64,000 nt of DNA. It comes from VRUE01 sp963703895 (GTDB lineage Bacteria > Actinomycetota > Thermoleophilia > Solirubrobacterales > 70-9). Made by a program: the position numbers and the translations under genes. Positions 32,882-40,056 of this stretch are shown here, piece by piece. Where the stretch lies: assembly GCA_963703895.1 (NCBI GenBank), contig CAVPFX010000002.1:992001-1056000 (forward strand). The letters run 5' to 3'. Position 1 is the first letter of the stretch; every line of letters starts with the position of its first letter. The notes beneath the pieces were generated by a model that was not told the origin of the DNA, made no database searches, and saw only the letters and a list, made by a program, of their open reading frames with translations.

Positions 32882-34161
32882 TAGCTTCGCAACGGGTTTG
32901 CAGGAAGGTCGGGGATCTGCGCAGCGACCATGACCTCATCCCAGAGGTCGGCGATGCGGTTGTTTAGCTCCGCCCAGCTGAAGATCTCCCCTACCCGCCG
33001 ATGTACAGGCAAGCGGAGAATGTCGTCGAGGGGAGCACCGATTCGCTGAGCGCATTGGTTGCGATCATATGGCTGTAGCCGTGCCAGCCGGTAGCGCAAC
33101 TCCAGTAGTGGGCGTGAGATTCCAGAGGCCGTTGCACCGAGGTCGGGGTCGATCGCCGTTCCTGGGTCGGTACGGTCGAGGCGATAGCGACGGGCGAAGG
33201 TCCCCTCGGGCCCGAGGTCGGCTTTCCAGCCGCCCTCTTCGCTCCAAAGCCGGCCCCGGACGACCAGGTCGAGATGGAGCACCTCGTCCGCTTCGATGGT
33301 CCTCAATGAGATCAGCTCATAGCGGGGGATACAGGGCTCGGTGAAACGCCGCTGCGCATTGCGTTCGGGCGAAACGGCCCCCGCTTCGAGGTGGACGCCG
33401 CGCGAGGAGGGTCTTAGTCTGCGGTCGTGCAAGTGACCGGTTACGCGGACGTGGACACGCTGGTCGAAGAGATCGTCGACGTGGTCGCCGTCCCTGAGCC
33501 AGGTGTGGGGATGGTGGCAGAGCGTGTAGTGGACCGTGCCGTCCTGGACGGCGACCGTCGACTGGCGATCACCGATCACCATCGGGTTGTTCGTGTGATG
33601 ATCGCCTTTGCCGCAGAGGAGCGAAGAGTTGAGCCCGCGCAGCTCGAGGCGACTTTCAGCATTGAGATCGAGGCGCTCGGTCCAGAAGAGGTCGGGCCCG
33701 AAAGCGCAGTTGAAGGCGGTGGCGAACTCCAGATAGTTCTCGAGCGGCTCGAGCAGCGACTCACTGTCGGCGGGGCTGGCGAGGATGCGCTCGAAAGTGT
33801 CGTTTAGGTCATCGGGATCACAGTCGCGAAGCCGCTCGCGGTGGCTGAGCTGGGGCTCGCGGATCCGTTTGCGATCGAGGTCGTGGTTGCCGGGGACCAC
33901 CCACACCAGCCAGGGGTCGACATCGAGCGCCGCGCAGAGGTTCTGCAGCCATTCGGATGCCTGGCCGAACTCTGAGCCGACGCCGGAGTCGGCGACGTCC
34001 CCGCAAATCAGGACGCCGGAGACACCACCGAGGTCGGCGGCCGTACGGCGGGCGTCGGCGACGAGGCGCTCACGGAAGTCGTAGTCGAGCGGGTTACCGT
34101 AGCGGTCGATGAGATCGTCGCCTCGGAAGTGGATGTCAGAGAGTTGGAGGAACGTCAACAT
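32881..34161 (-). CDS. Calcineurin-like metallophosphoesterase of the GTPase system
   Basis: This is the first gene of the operon, 426 residues from ATG 34161 (MLTFLQLSDIHFRGDD). Metal motifs are L-S-D-I-H-F, V-L-I-C-G-D-V-A-D-S, V-V-P-G-N-H-D-L-D, C-H-H-P-H-T-W-L and V-T-G-H-L-H-D-R. So the phosphodiesterase/phosphatase site is complete. A C-terminal region of about 110 residues (R-P-L-L-E-L-R-Y-R-L-A-R-L, then W-A-E-L-N-N-R-I-A-D-L-W-D) is helical and of unknown role, perhaps for docking to the GASH protein. In conflict systems such enzymes are proposed effectors cleaving nucleic acid or nucleotide signals; that is inference here. Confidence 0.82.
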   Translation of the reverse strand: MLTFLQLSDIHFRGDDLIDRYGNPLDYDFRERLVADARRTAADLGGVSGVLICGDVADSGVGSEFGQASEWLQNLCAALDVDPWLVWVVPGNHDLDRKRIREPQLSHRERLRDCDPDDLNDTFERILASPADSESLLEPLENYLEFATAFNCAFGPDLFWTERLDLNAESRLELRGLNSSLLCGKGDHHTNNPMVIGDRQSTVAVQDGTVHYTLCHHPHTWLRDGDHVDDLFDQRVHVRVTGHLHDRRLRPSSRGVHLEAGAVSPERNAQRRFTEPCIPRYELISLRTIEADEVLHLDLVVRGRLWSEEGGWKADLGPEGTFARRYRLDRTDPGTAIDPDLGATASGISRPLLELRYRLARLQPYDRNQCAQRIGAPLDDILRLPVHRRVGEIFSWAELNNRIADLWDEVMVAAQIPDLPANPLRS

Positions 34162-34465
34162 TGGTTTCTTGCGAGAAAAGAGCCCGAGTAGGTATGCAAC
34201 CGCGCGTGACAGGCGGCTACCACGGTCCCGCACCGGTGGTCGCCGATCATTGAGCGCTCCCAATAAAATGATCTTATCCACAGCAACGGCGGCCGCAGCT
34301 GACGGGGTTTAGTTATTCGTGAGCGGGTAAAAATCCGCTTTGCAATAGTGCGCTTTTCGCACAATCTGTCCTACCGGCGAGCGAGTTTGTGGCTACGAGT
34401 TCGAAGTTTCTGGCCTAGACTGGCACCCGCCCGACGATGAGGCCGGACGGGCAACCCCGAGCGCT
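34162..34465. other. Intergenic promoter region of the GTPase operon
   Basis: There is no gene in these 304 bp. The part next to the phosphoesterase start is AT-richer than the surroundings (for example AATAAAATGATCTTATCC near 34262) and probably contains the operon promoter, though I cannot fix -35/-10 boxes. A short hairpin GTGCG-CTTTT-CGCAC lies near 34350. The end close to 34440 has a weak GCCCG/CGGGC hairpin that may terminate the integrase transcript. Confidence 0.4.
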
Positions 34466-35626
34466 TCAGGCTCCCTTGGACTCCGTCGACCACGGCCCGC
34501 GGTTGACTTCGACTGCGTCGTCGAGAAAGTCGGCAGAGCCGACGCCCTCTTCTAGTAGGTGGACGTAGGTGCGCAGCGTGAAGGCGGCGTCGGCATGACC
34601 GAGCCAGGTTTGGATCTGCTTGATGTTCTTACCGTTGGCGAAGAGCAATGAGGCGCAGGTGTGGCGGAAGGTATGGAAGCTCACCCACGGCATGCCGACG
34701 AGCGCCCTGGCCGGGTTGAGTACGCGATCAGCGATCTTGCCGCGGATTAGCTCGGTGCCGACATCGGAGGTGAAGACGGGCTCCGTTGGGCCGGAGTAGT
34801 TCGCCTCTCGATGTGTGATCAGCCTTGCCGTCATCCGCGGCGCCAACGGGATGTCGCGCCGTCCGGCGCCGCTCTTCAGCCGCCGGCGCTGGCAGCGGTA
34901 GAACTGCTCACGGACCTTCACGTGAGGGTTGGCCTCCAGTTCCATGTGCTCCCAGGTCAGGCCGATCATTTCGGAGATCCGCAGGCCGGTATGGACGAGG
35001 AACTCGAAGAAGAGGTGCCAGTCCTCGGGGATTGCTGAGAGCAGGGTTGCCAGCTCGGCCCTGGTCAGGGCCTTGGCTCGATCCTCGTCTGGCACCTCCT
35101 CCACCAACGGCGCGGGTATGCGGACGCCGCGGATTGGGTTCGTGCCGATTAGCCCGTCCTCGAGCGCGGTGGCGAAGAGCGTCGAGAGCGATGCCCTCGT
35201 CTTTCTGATCAGCGACGTGCTCTTGCCTTCGTTTCGCATTGCCATGAAGAGCTCGCGGACGTCCTTCGGCTCGATCTCGCTGAGCTTCAGGGTCTTCCAG
35301 CGAGGTAGCGCGAAGTTCTCGATCGTGCGCCGGTACTCCGGGCGGGTGGTCTCCGAGAAGCCACGCTGGGTGCGGCCGGCGTAGGTCTCGATCCATTCCG
35401 GGAAATAGTCCCCGAAACGGGTCCGCTCGACCGGCTTGCTGTCCACCGAGTTGCGGAGCGGCTTCTTCTCGCGCGCCTCGTTGAAGGTGCGGCAGGTTTC
35501 CTTGTGCTGGCGGCCGCGGTGGCGCCACATGATCACGTAGGGGCAGTCGCAGCGCCCGGTGCCGTCGCACTTGTTTCCGTGGGCGCGGTAGATGCCCGGG
35601 GTGGAGGTCTTCGCTAGCTGAGTCAT
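34466..35626 (-). CDS. Tyrosine site-specific integrase
   Basis: ATG 35626 follows AAGGAGAGG and gives 386 residues. The N-terminus has a small Cys cluster (K-C-D-G-T-G-R-C-D-C-P-Y) and an arm-binding strand region. Residues 75-170 are the SAM-like core-binding domain. The catalytic domain shows the first Arg in H-T-G-L-R-I-S-E-M, the box II H-T-F-R-H-T, W-L-G-H-A and nucleophile Tyr in T-L-R-T-Y-V-H-L-L. All active-site residues are present, so the enzyme looks functional. It lies 250 bp from attR of the tRNA-Glu element and should catalyse its integration and excision at the 41-bp core. Confidence 0.93.
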   Translation of the reverse strand: MTQLAKTSTPGIYRAHGNKCDGTGRCDCPYVIMWRHRGRQHKETCRTFNEAREKKPLRNSVDSKPVERTRFGDYFPEWIETYAGRTQRGFSETTRPEYRRTIENFALPRWKTLKLSEIEPKDVRELFMAMRNEGKSTSLIRKTRASLSTLFATALEDGLIGTNPIRGVRIPAPLVEEVPDEDRAKALTRAELATLLSAIPEDWHLFFEFLVHTGLRISEMIGLTWEHMELEANPHVKVREQFYRCQRRRLKSGAGRRDIPLAPRMTARLITHREANYSGPTEPVFTSDVGTELIRGKIADRVLNPARALVGMPWVSFHTFRHTCASLLFANGKNIKQIQTWLGHADAAFTLRTYVHLLEEGVGSADFLDDAVEVNRGPWSTESKGA

Positions 35627-35709
35627 CGCCTCTCCTTTCGCGCGGGGAGTTGCCCTCGCGTGTGGTCTCTTGCTCCTCACACGGACGAGCTGGATCCAGC
35701 GCCACCCCT

Positions 35710-35866
35710 CGGCAACAGCATGCTGCTGCTCGGCAACGAAAAAGCAACAGGACGTCCTTTGCCAGCCGCAAATAGCCGCAAAAGATTGTTGCCCTGCTGC
35801 TCCCCTTTTTGCCGCTTTTGCCGATCAGACTGCGAAATCGCGAAACAGCCGCAAACGGCCGCAACG
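35710..35866. repeat. Right-end cluster of GGCAACAG and CCGCAAA motifs
   Basis: GGCAACAG-type copies are at 35710, 35731 (ending CGA), 35744 and 35786 (reverse). A second short motif, CCGCAAA/CCGCAAC, occurs at about 35766, 35775, 35849 and 35859. Position between int and attR, and the match to the left-end cluster, suggest integrase or excisionase binding sites. Confidence 0.55.
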
Positions 35867-35877
35867 CATCCAGGCTT

Positions 35878-35918
35878 TTCTCAGTCCGGAAACCGGGGTT
35901 CGAATCCCCGTAGCGGTA
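35878..35918 (+). repeat. attR: 41-bp copy of the tRNA-Glu 3' part
   Basis: The sequence equals 26586-26626 at all 41 positions and spans anticodon loop, T arm and acceptor strand of the tRNA. The 5' half of the tRNA is missing, so this is an attachment site and not a second gene. Confidence 0.92.
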
Positions 35919-36368
35919 TGGCCTTTGTGGAGAGATCAAGGGACCGGCATTCAATGCCAGTTAGGTCCGTGGTCTTACTGAGCGGGGGCGCAAGCCGCGG
36001 TGGCCATGCGGGTTATTGGGAGACCGCGCGGGGGGACCGGCTTGTAGGGGTGCGCGAGACGCGGAAGATCTGTCGGCCCTTTGCGTCAGCTGGGGACTCT
36101 CCAGCAGCTGAGCTGACTCGCTCAATTACTGTCGGGCCGCGTGACGAGACGTGGTGAGAATCGAAGTCCGGACCGCCGACTTCAAAGTCTTCTGCAAGCC
36201 TTGGGGTGATGAACAAGATTTGTGTCGAGTTTGAGAGCGAGATTCGCGGAACATTCGACCCGAATGAGAGTCTCTTTCCACTGAGGTCGAATTGTCTCGG
36301 ATGCATGGCTGAGTTGAACCGCGATCTCTTGAGTCAGACCGCCCCTAGGGCTCGTCTCTTCTAGGTCG

Positions 36369-36863
36369 ATGAGCGCTGCTGCTATCGGTCTAGTGGGAGT
36401 ATTGGTTGGGGGTCTGATCACGGGGTCTTGGCAATTTGGGCTTGCTTATCGCGAAGAGCGTCGCCAGCGCCGAGCAGCTTCGCGCATGGTAGCCGTCGAG
36501 CTTCGGGGTATCTATCAGCAATTGTGGACGCCCGCCGCTGTGGACCCTGCTCTGCACCTACTGAACAAATTGCCTGCCGAACAACCGGCCTGGGACACAT
36601 ACAACGGTTTGTTGGGGGCTGCCCTGTCCGCACCGGATTGGTTTGCAGTTGCCAATGCCTATGAGAGCTTGCGAGGTCTCGATGGAGTCAAGGCAATCGA
36701 CTTCGACGACATGCCCGACGAGGACTCGAGGGCAAATATGAGGCAATGGGTTCGATCGATTGCCTTGAATATTCGTACCGCTATCGACGCTCTAGAAAAG
36801 ATCGAGCCGAATGTCAACCGACCTAGGCTCCTAGATCTTCCCGATCCGGGCACACGATCTTGA
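36369..36863 (+). CDS. Membrane-anchored hypothetical protein
   Basis: This 164-residue protein has one N-terminal transmembrane helix (S-A-A-A-I-G-L-V-G-V-L-V-G-G-L-I-T-G), then a basic stretch (R-E-E-R-R-Q-R-R-A-A-S-R), then a helical cytoplasmic domain. That topology, a short N-anchor followed by E-E-R-R-Q-R-R, is common for small actinobacterial proteins of unknown function. It lies between attR and the first degenerate att copy in less GC-rich DNA, so it is likely accessory cargo. Confidence 0.65.
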   Translation: MSAAAIGLVGVLVGGLITGSWQFGLAYREERRQRRAASRMVAVELRGIYQQLWTPAAVDPALHLLNKLPAEQPAWDTYNGLLGAALSAPDWFAVANAYESLRGLDGVKAIDFDDMPDEDSRANMRQWVRSIALNIRTAIDALEKIEPNVNRPRLLDLPDPGTRS

Positions 36864-36941
36864 ATCTTCGAGCCCTTTGCGCCGGTCCGCCTGAGTAAGT
36901 GTCCCGGGTGCTGAGACTCGGGCCTTCTTATCGCCTTAGGG

Positions 36942-36975
36942 CAAATCGCCGTAGCGGTATGGCCTTAGCGGAGAG
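36942..36975 (+). repeat. Degenerate att-core copy 2
   Basis: About 30 of 34 positions match 35901-35934, the end of attR plus its immediate chromosomal flank, including an uninterrupted CCGTAGCGGTATGGCCTT. The match past the tRNA boundary shows that a whole junction, not just the tRNA piece, was duplicated. It probably marks the right border of an older element. Confidence 0.65.
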
Positions 36976-37021
36976 AGAAGCCCCCCTGTGCATCCGCTGC
37001 TTCGGGTCATAGGATCGCCGA

Positions 37022-37687
37022 GTGAGTACCGAGAGGGATATAGCGCTCGCTCAGATCGATCGAGTGCTTCAGGCTGTTGACGATGCACGTGCTCGTTCGC
37101 AATATGACGATCTGTCAGATCTGGGCTCCGAGAACGCAAAGCTTGTAACTCTGTGCGCGGCGACTATTAAACGGCTGGCTCCCGCCGGGACGCCCTACGC
37201 CGAGACGGTCGACAGCGCGGTAGCGCAGTGGCAGTCGAACTACCACTTGATTCTGCCGGCGGCTGCTGGGGCCCTCGAGGCTCTGCGCGGCGACTATGAC
37301 GCGGGGCATTTGGCCTCTCTGCCTGAGCTGATTCATGCTGAGCTTTTCGGGGATTTTCTGGAGATGGCAACTCACCTACTTGACGGTGGCTACAAGGATG
37401 CAGCGGCGGTCGTAGCGGGCAGCACCCTTGAGGGACACCTTCGGCAACTGGCAGAAAAGTCTGGGATCAATTCGACGGACGGAAAGGGCCATCCATTGAA
37501 GGCCGATCGGATCAATGCGGACCTCGTAAAGGCCAGTGTCTATGAAAAGACTGATCAGAAGGCAATCACCGCTTGGCTGGGGTTGCGCAACGACGCCGCT
37601 CACGGCGACTACGAAAAGTACGAGACCGGGCAGGTCAGCCTCATGATCGCGGGTATACGAGACTTCATCCGCCGCAAGCCGGCCTAG
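37022..37687 (+). CDS. HEPN-like domain protein
   Basis: This is a 221-residue soluble helical protein with start GTG 37022. The C-terminal third contains A-W-L-G-L-R-N-D-A-A-H-G-D-Y, an R-x4-H motif in the context typical of HEPN ribonucleases. D-A-A-A-V-V-A-G-S-T-L-E-G-H-L-R precedes it, as in HEPN-type abortive-infection proteins. The first 110 residues are an undefined helical domain. The family is widespread in defence and toxin-antitoxin systems. The neighbour at 37714 could be a partner. Its location between att relics supports a mobile origin. Confidence 0.65.
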   Translation: MSTERDIALAQIDRVLQAVDDARARSQYDDLSDLGSENAKLVTLCAATIKRLAPAGTPYAETVDSAVAQWQSNYHLILPAAAGALEALRGDYDAGHLASLPELIHAELFGDFLEMATHLLDGGYKDAAAVVAGSTLEGHLRQLAEKSGINSTDGKGHPLKADRINADLVKASVYEKTDQKAITAWLGLRNDAAHGDYEKYETGQVSLMIAGIRDFIRRKPA

Positions 37688-37713
37688 CGGTTAAGGCAGA
37701 AAGGTTCCCAGTC

Positions 37714-37998
37714 ATGACTATCGATGTTGGGCGCTTGAAGCGCCTCAAGGGGATGATGGAGGCTTCTGCCGCATCGGAGCCAAATCCCGGACTTGTCCAT
37801 TCCTATGCTCGAGTGCGAAACGAGATGATTGACGCACTGGGGGATACGCATCAAGCGGAACTAGAACGCCTTTTCCCCGAGGGTCTTGCAAGTGAGGGTC
37901 GTCCCTTGGGGTCTCAGTCCAAGGAGGTCCAGACGCATTTTGCACAAATGGCGGGCTGGCTAGGAGGGATCATCAAAGAGGCATCATCAGGGTCGTAG
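37714..37998 (+). CDS. Small hypothetical protein downstream of the HEPN gene
   Basis: This is a 94-residue protein from ATG 37714 with AAAGG upstream (MTIDVGRLKRLKGMMEASAA). It is helical, with R-V-R-N-E-M-I-D-A-L-G and F-A-Q-M-A-G-W-L-G-G-I-I-K-E. It starts 27 bp after the HEPN-like gene and is probably co-transcribed. I do not recognise a family; an accessory or antitoxin function would be a guess from position alone. Confidence 0.55.
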   Translation: MTIDVGRLKRLKGMMEASAASEPNPGLVHSYARVRNEMIDALGDTHQAELERLFPEGLASEGRPLGSQSKEVQTHFAQMAGWLGGIIKEASSGS

Positions 37999-38024
37999 TC
38001 AAGTGGCCTCTGGCGGCGGACGTC

Positions 38025-38216
38025 CTAGCGCGGATTCGGTGGTGCTGGAACTCTCAGTTGCGTGCAAATAGCGCGGACAAGCCCGGGCCCAATGTCCTTG
38101 TGGCGAGGCACCGCAGAGACAACGTCGGTGGGGCCTCGCCACTTAGCATGCTTCGAGCCGCCGATCTCGTGACAGCCGTGAGCGCGGAGGTGGCGTTCGA
38201 GATCTCGGCGCTTCAC
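38025..38216 (-). CDS. hicA: HicA-family toxin
   Basis: The 63-residue protein MKRRDLERHLRAHGCHEIGG continues S-K-H-A-K-W and then S-A-V-P-R-H-K-D-I-G-P-G-L-V-R-A-I. This is the complete dsRBD-like HicA fold with the catalytic His in G-G-S-K-H and the conserved P-R-H loop. HicA toxins are translation-independent mRNA interferases. It overlaps the upstream hicB by ATGA. The order is antitoxin first. Confidence 0.88.
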   Translation of the reverse strand: MKRRDLERHLRAHGCHEIGGSKHAKWRGPTDVVSAVPRHKDIGPGLVRAICTQLRVPAPPNPR

Positions 38217-38443
38217 GCAGCGGCGGTAAAGCGCAGATGCTCGCGGTCAGACTCTGAAACCTCTCCGGCAAGCTCCTCGTCGGGCGTCAGCACCGTGCGA
38301 AGGGCGTCGAGGACATTCTCGCGTGCCTCCTCGCGGGTCCGCCCCTGGCTCATCGCACCGGGAACCTCAAGGACGCGCGCCACGATCCAGCCCTCTTGGT
38401 CGGGGCTGTCGAAGGAGATCGTGAAGTCAACGGATGCGGCCAT
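38213..38443 (-). CDS. hicB: HicB-family antitoxin
   Basis: A 76-residue protein from ATG 38443 begins MAASVDFTISFDSPDQEGWI and continues V-L-E-V-P-G-A-M-S-Q-G-R-T-R-E-E-A-R-E-N-V-L-D-A-L. This is the partially degraded RNase H fold that binds HicA. There is no C-terminal DNA-binding domain, only an acidic tail, so it may need another regulator. The pair sits just left of the third att-like relic, as expected for cargo of an integrated element. Confidence 0.87.
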   Translation of the reverse strand: MAASVDFTISFDSPDQEGWIVARVLEVPGAMSQGRTREEARENVLDALRTVLTPDEELAGEVSESDREHLRFTAAA

Positions 38444-38959
38444 GTGGGAACGGTAGCGCGTGCGGTCGTCGTCGGCGGAAACTCTGTTCAGGCCCAATTT
38501 GTCAAGCCGGTTCATCCGCGCTGCCGCTTTCTCGCTCGTGGAGCCAAATCGACGGCGCATTTGACCCGGCACGAGGATCTCTCCACTAAGGACGAATCGT
38601 TGTAGCGGTATCGCTGTGGAGCAAGTGCATCCGGGGAGATGCCATTTTCTTGTTCGGTGACAGCGCTCGCGGCAACAGCCGTTTAGCGGTAGGAATCACC
38701 GAGGCGTCGTCGGTACCGAGCGGTAGGTCGCGGTACTCGGCGACGAACCCTACGCGTCGATGCAGGCGTGGAGAGCACCGGCGTCGAGAATCAGCGCAAG
38801 GGGCGTGATCTCCAAGGCGTAGAGATGGGACTCACTCTGCAAGGCGATTCCCGGGCCTCCTGCCAGGCCTCGGTGGGACCGATGGTGAGGGGCCGTTCGA
38901 AGTTCAATCACGGCTGGGTCAGCCCGACTCGCCGATTCCAACTTGAGGGGAAGCCAGAA
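38444..38959. other. Non-coding stretch with att relic and arm-like motif
   Basis: I see no supportable gene in these 516 bp. They hold the third att-like copy (38593-38621) and a single CGGCAACAG (38670-38678) identical to the motif clustered at the ends of the 9.3-kb element. The last 250 bp form the upstream region of the secreted repeat protein. Confidence 0.5.
38593..38621 (+). repeat. Degenerate att-core copy 3
   Basis: The segment contains CGAAT, then GTAGCGGTAT and GTGGAG in the same order and spacing as 35901-35930. With the CGGCAACAG at 38670 it looks like the right end of a further, older element related to the 9.3-kb one. Confidence 0.5.
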
Positions 38960-39748
38960 ATGAAGAGGATTCGCGGGAAGCTGACCTACGCGAACGTGGT
39001 TGCGACCATCGCCCTGTTTCTCGCCGTCGGCGGGGCCAGCGCGGTGGCGGCAAGCCAGCTTGCCAAGAACAGCGTCGGCGCCAAGCAGCTGAAGAGCAAC
39101 GCGGTTACCGCGGCGAAGATCAAGACGGGCGCGGTCACCTCACCGAAGGTCGCCGCCGGTGCGATCGGTGCCGCGCAGCTCGCTAACGGCGCGGTGGGCA
39201 CCAGCGCGCTTGGCAACGGTGCGGTCACCGACGGCAAGCTCGCCGACGGAGCGGTCTCGACTGCGAAGCTCCTCGACGGCTCCGTTACCGGTGGCAAGCT
39301 TGCCACCGGTTCGGTTGGCAACAGCCAGCTCGGCAGCGGTTCGGTCAGCGCCGACAAGCTCGGCGACGGTGCGGTGACCACGGCCAAGATTCCCGATGGC
39401 TCGATCACCGAAAACAAGCTAGCCGACCACTACCTCAACGCGAGCACGGTTGGGGTCCCCCTCGCCGGCGCCAACGTCTCCTCATCGGGGACGGTCCTGC
39501 GGTGGTTCAACCGCTTCGGTGGCAAACCGACGGTCGAAAAAACGTCGACGGGCCTGTACGTCCTCATCTTCCCTGGTCTCGAAGAACAGGGCGGGTTGAG
39601 CGCCTCGATTGCCACCGCGACGCTGATCGGCGGCGCGGGTGAGATCTCGCGCTCCAGCGTCGGCAACAACCCTGCGGTCGAAACGTACAACTCCGCCGGA
39701 GCGCCAACCGACGCGCAGTTCGAGTTCGCCTTGATCGCAGCCGGATGA
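38960..39748 (+). CDS. Secreted protein with tandem G-A-V-x-x-x-K-L repeats
   Basis: The 262-residue protein starts at ATG 38960 (MKRIRGKLTYANVVATIALF), with GAGGGG upstream and a signal sequence ending near A-S-A-V-A-A. Residues about 30-160 hold about twelve repeats of 9-10 residues, such as N-G-A-V-T-D-G-K-L-A-D and G-S-V-T-G-G-K-L-A-T. They likely form an elongated beta structure. The C-terminal 100 residues are a globular domain. It is the same architecture as 12394-13059, with shorter, more regular repeats. The repeats are coding, not a CRISPR array. Function is unknown; surface exposure is inferred. Confidence 0.8.
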   Translation: MKRIRGKLTYANVVATIALFLAVGGASAVAASQLAKNSVGAKQLKSNAVTAAKIKTGAVTSPKVAAGAIGAAQLANGAVGTSALGNGAVTDGKLADGAVSTAKLLDGSVTGGKLATGSVGNSQLGSGSVSADKLGDGAVTTAKIPDGSITENKLADHYLNASTVGVPLAGANVSSSGTVLRWFNRFGGKPTVEKTSTGLYVLIFPGLEEQGGLSASIATATLIGGAGEISRSSVGNNPAVETYNSAGAPTDAQFEFALIAAG

Positions 39749-39947
39749 GGCTCGAGGCGTAGCTTGACCGTGGCGGCCCTGGTAGGCCGCCGCGGTCCCT
39801 CGTCTCTCTAATGCGCTGGTGCCTTTGCTTTTCGCACCGGCTGCTTCGGTCGGTTGCAACGGTGCTGTTTACGGGCCACAGCCGCGGGGTACGCAGCATG
39901 CAACTTGGCCCGGTCATGCCGGGCAGACCAATCAATTGGGGGGAACC

Positions 39948-40022
39948 GTGTCGATCGTCGCCATTCTTGTGGTCATCATCTTGGTGCTGCTTGTGATCTA
40001 CCTCTTCCAGAGGGTTCGCTGA
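39948..40022 (+). CDS. 24-residue single-pass membrane peptide
   Basis: GTG 39948 follows GGGGGGAA and opens a 24-codon frame, MSIVAILVVIILVLLVIYLF then Q-R-V-R. It is one hydrophobic helix with a positive C-terminus, the usual layout of bacterial membrane peptides. The good ribosome-binding site and a purely hydrophobic composition make chance unlikely. It lies alone between the secreted protein and the desaturase gene. Function is unknown. Confidence 0.5.
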   Translation: MSIVAILVVIILVLLVIYLFQRVR

Positions 40023-40056
40023 GCACTAACTCCTGATCGTTGTCGACGGTGCCCGC

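Larger units (their letters stand above)
26586..35918. mobile_element. 9.3-kb integrative element at tRNA-Glu(CTC)
   Basis: Both ends carry the same 41-bp sequence, from the tRNA anticodon loop to its discriminator base (26586-26626 and 35878-35918). A tyrosine integrase gene (34466-35626) reads away from the right end, which is the usual arrangement. Cargo is a RES toxin-antitoxin pair and a five-gene GTPase/phosphoesterase operon. I see no replication, packaging or conjugation genes, so the element is either a satellite mobilised in trans or a compact integrative defence island. Clusters of GGCAACAG at both ends are candidate integrase arm sites. Confidence 0.85.
35627..36368. other. Non-coding right end of the element and flank
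   Basis: This 742-bp stretch holds the right arm-site cluster (35710-35866) and attR (35878-35918). After attR come about 450 bp with no gene I can support. Short frames on either strand there lack protein-like composition. Confidence 0.5.

Noticed and set aside
35878..35918. Second tRNA-Glu gene
   Set aside because: Only the 3' half from the anticodon loop onward is present, so it is an att site.
36013..36306. 97-codon minus-strand frame after attR
   Set aside because: No ribosome-binding site, low-complexity composition, lies in a junction region with repeated att debris.
39050..39430. CRISPR-like periodic repeat
   Set aside because: The roughly 30-bp periodicity encodes in-frame amino-acid repeats of a secreted protein; units are not identical and no spacers exist.
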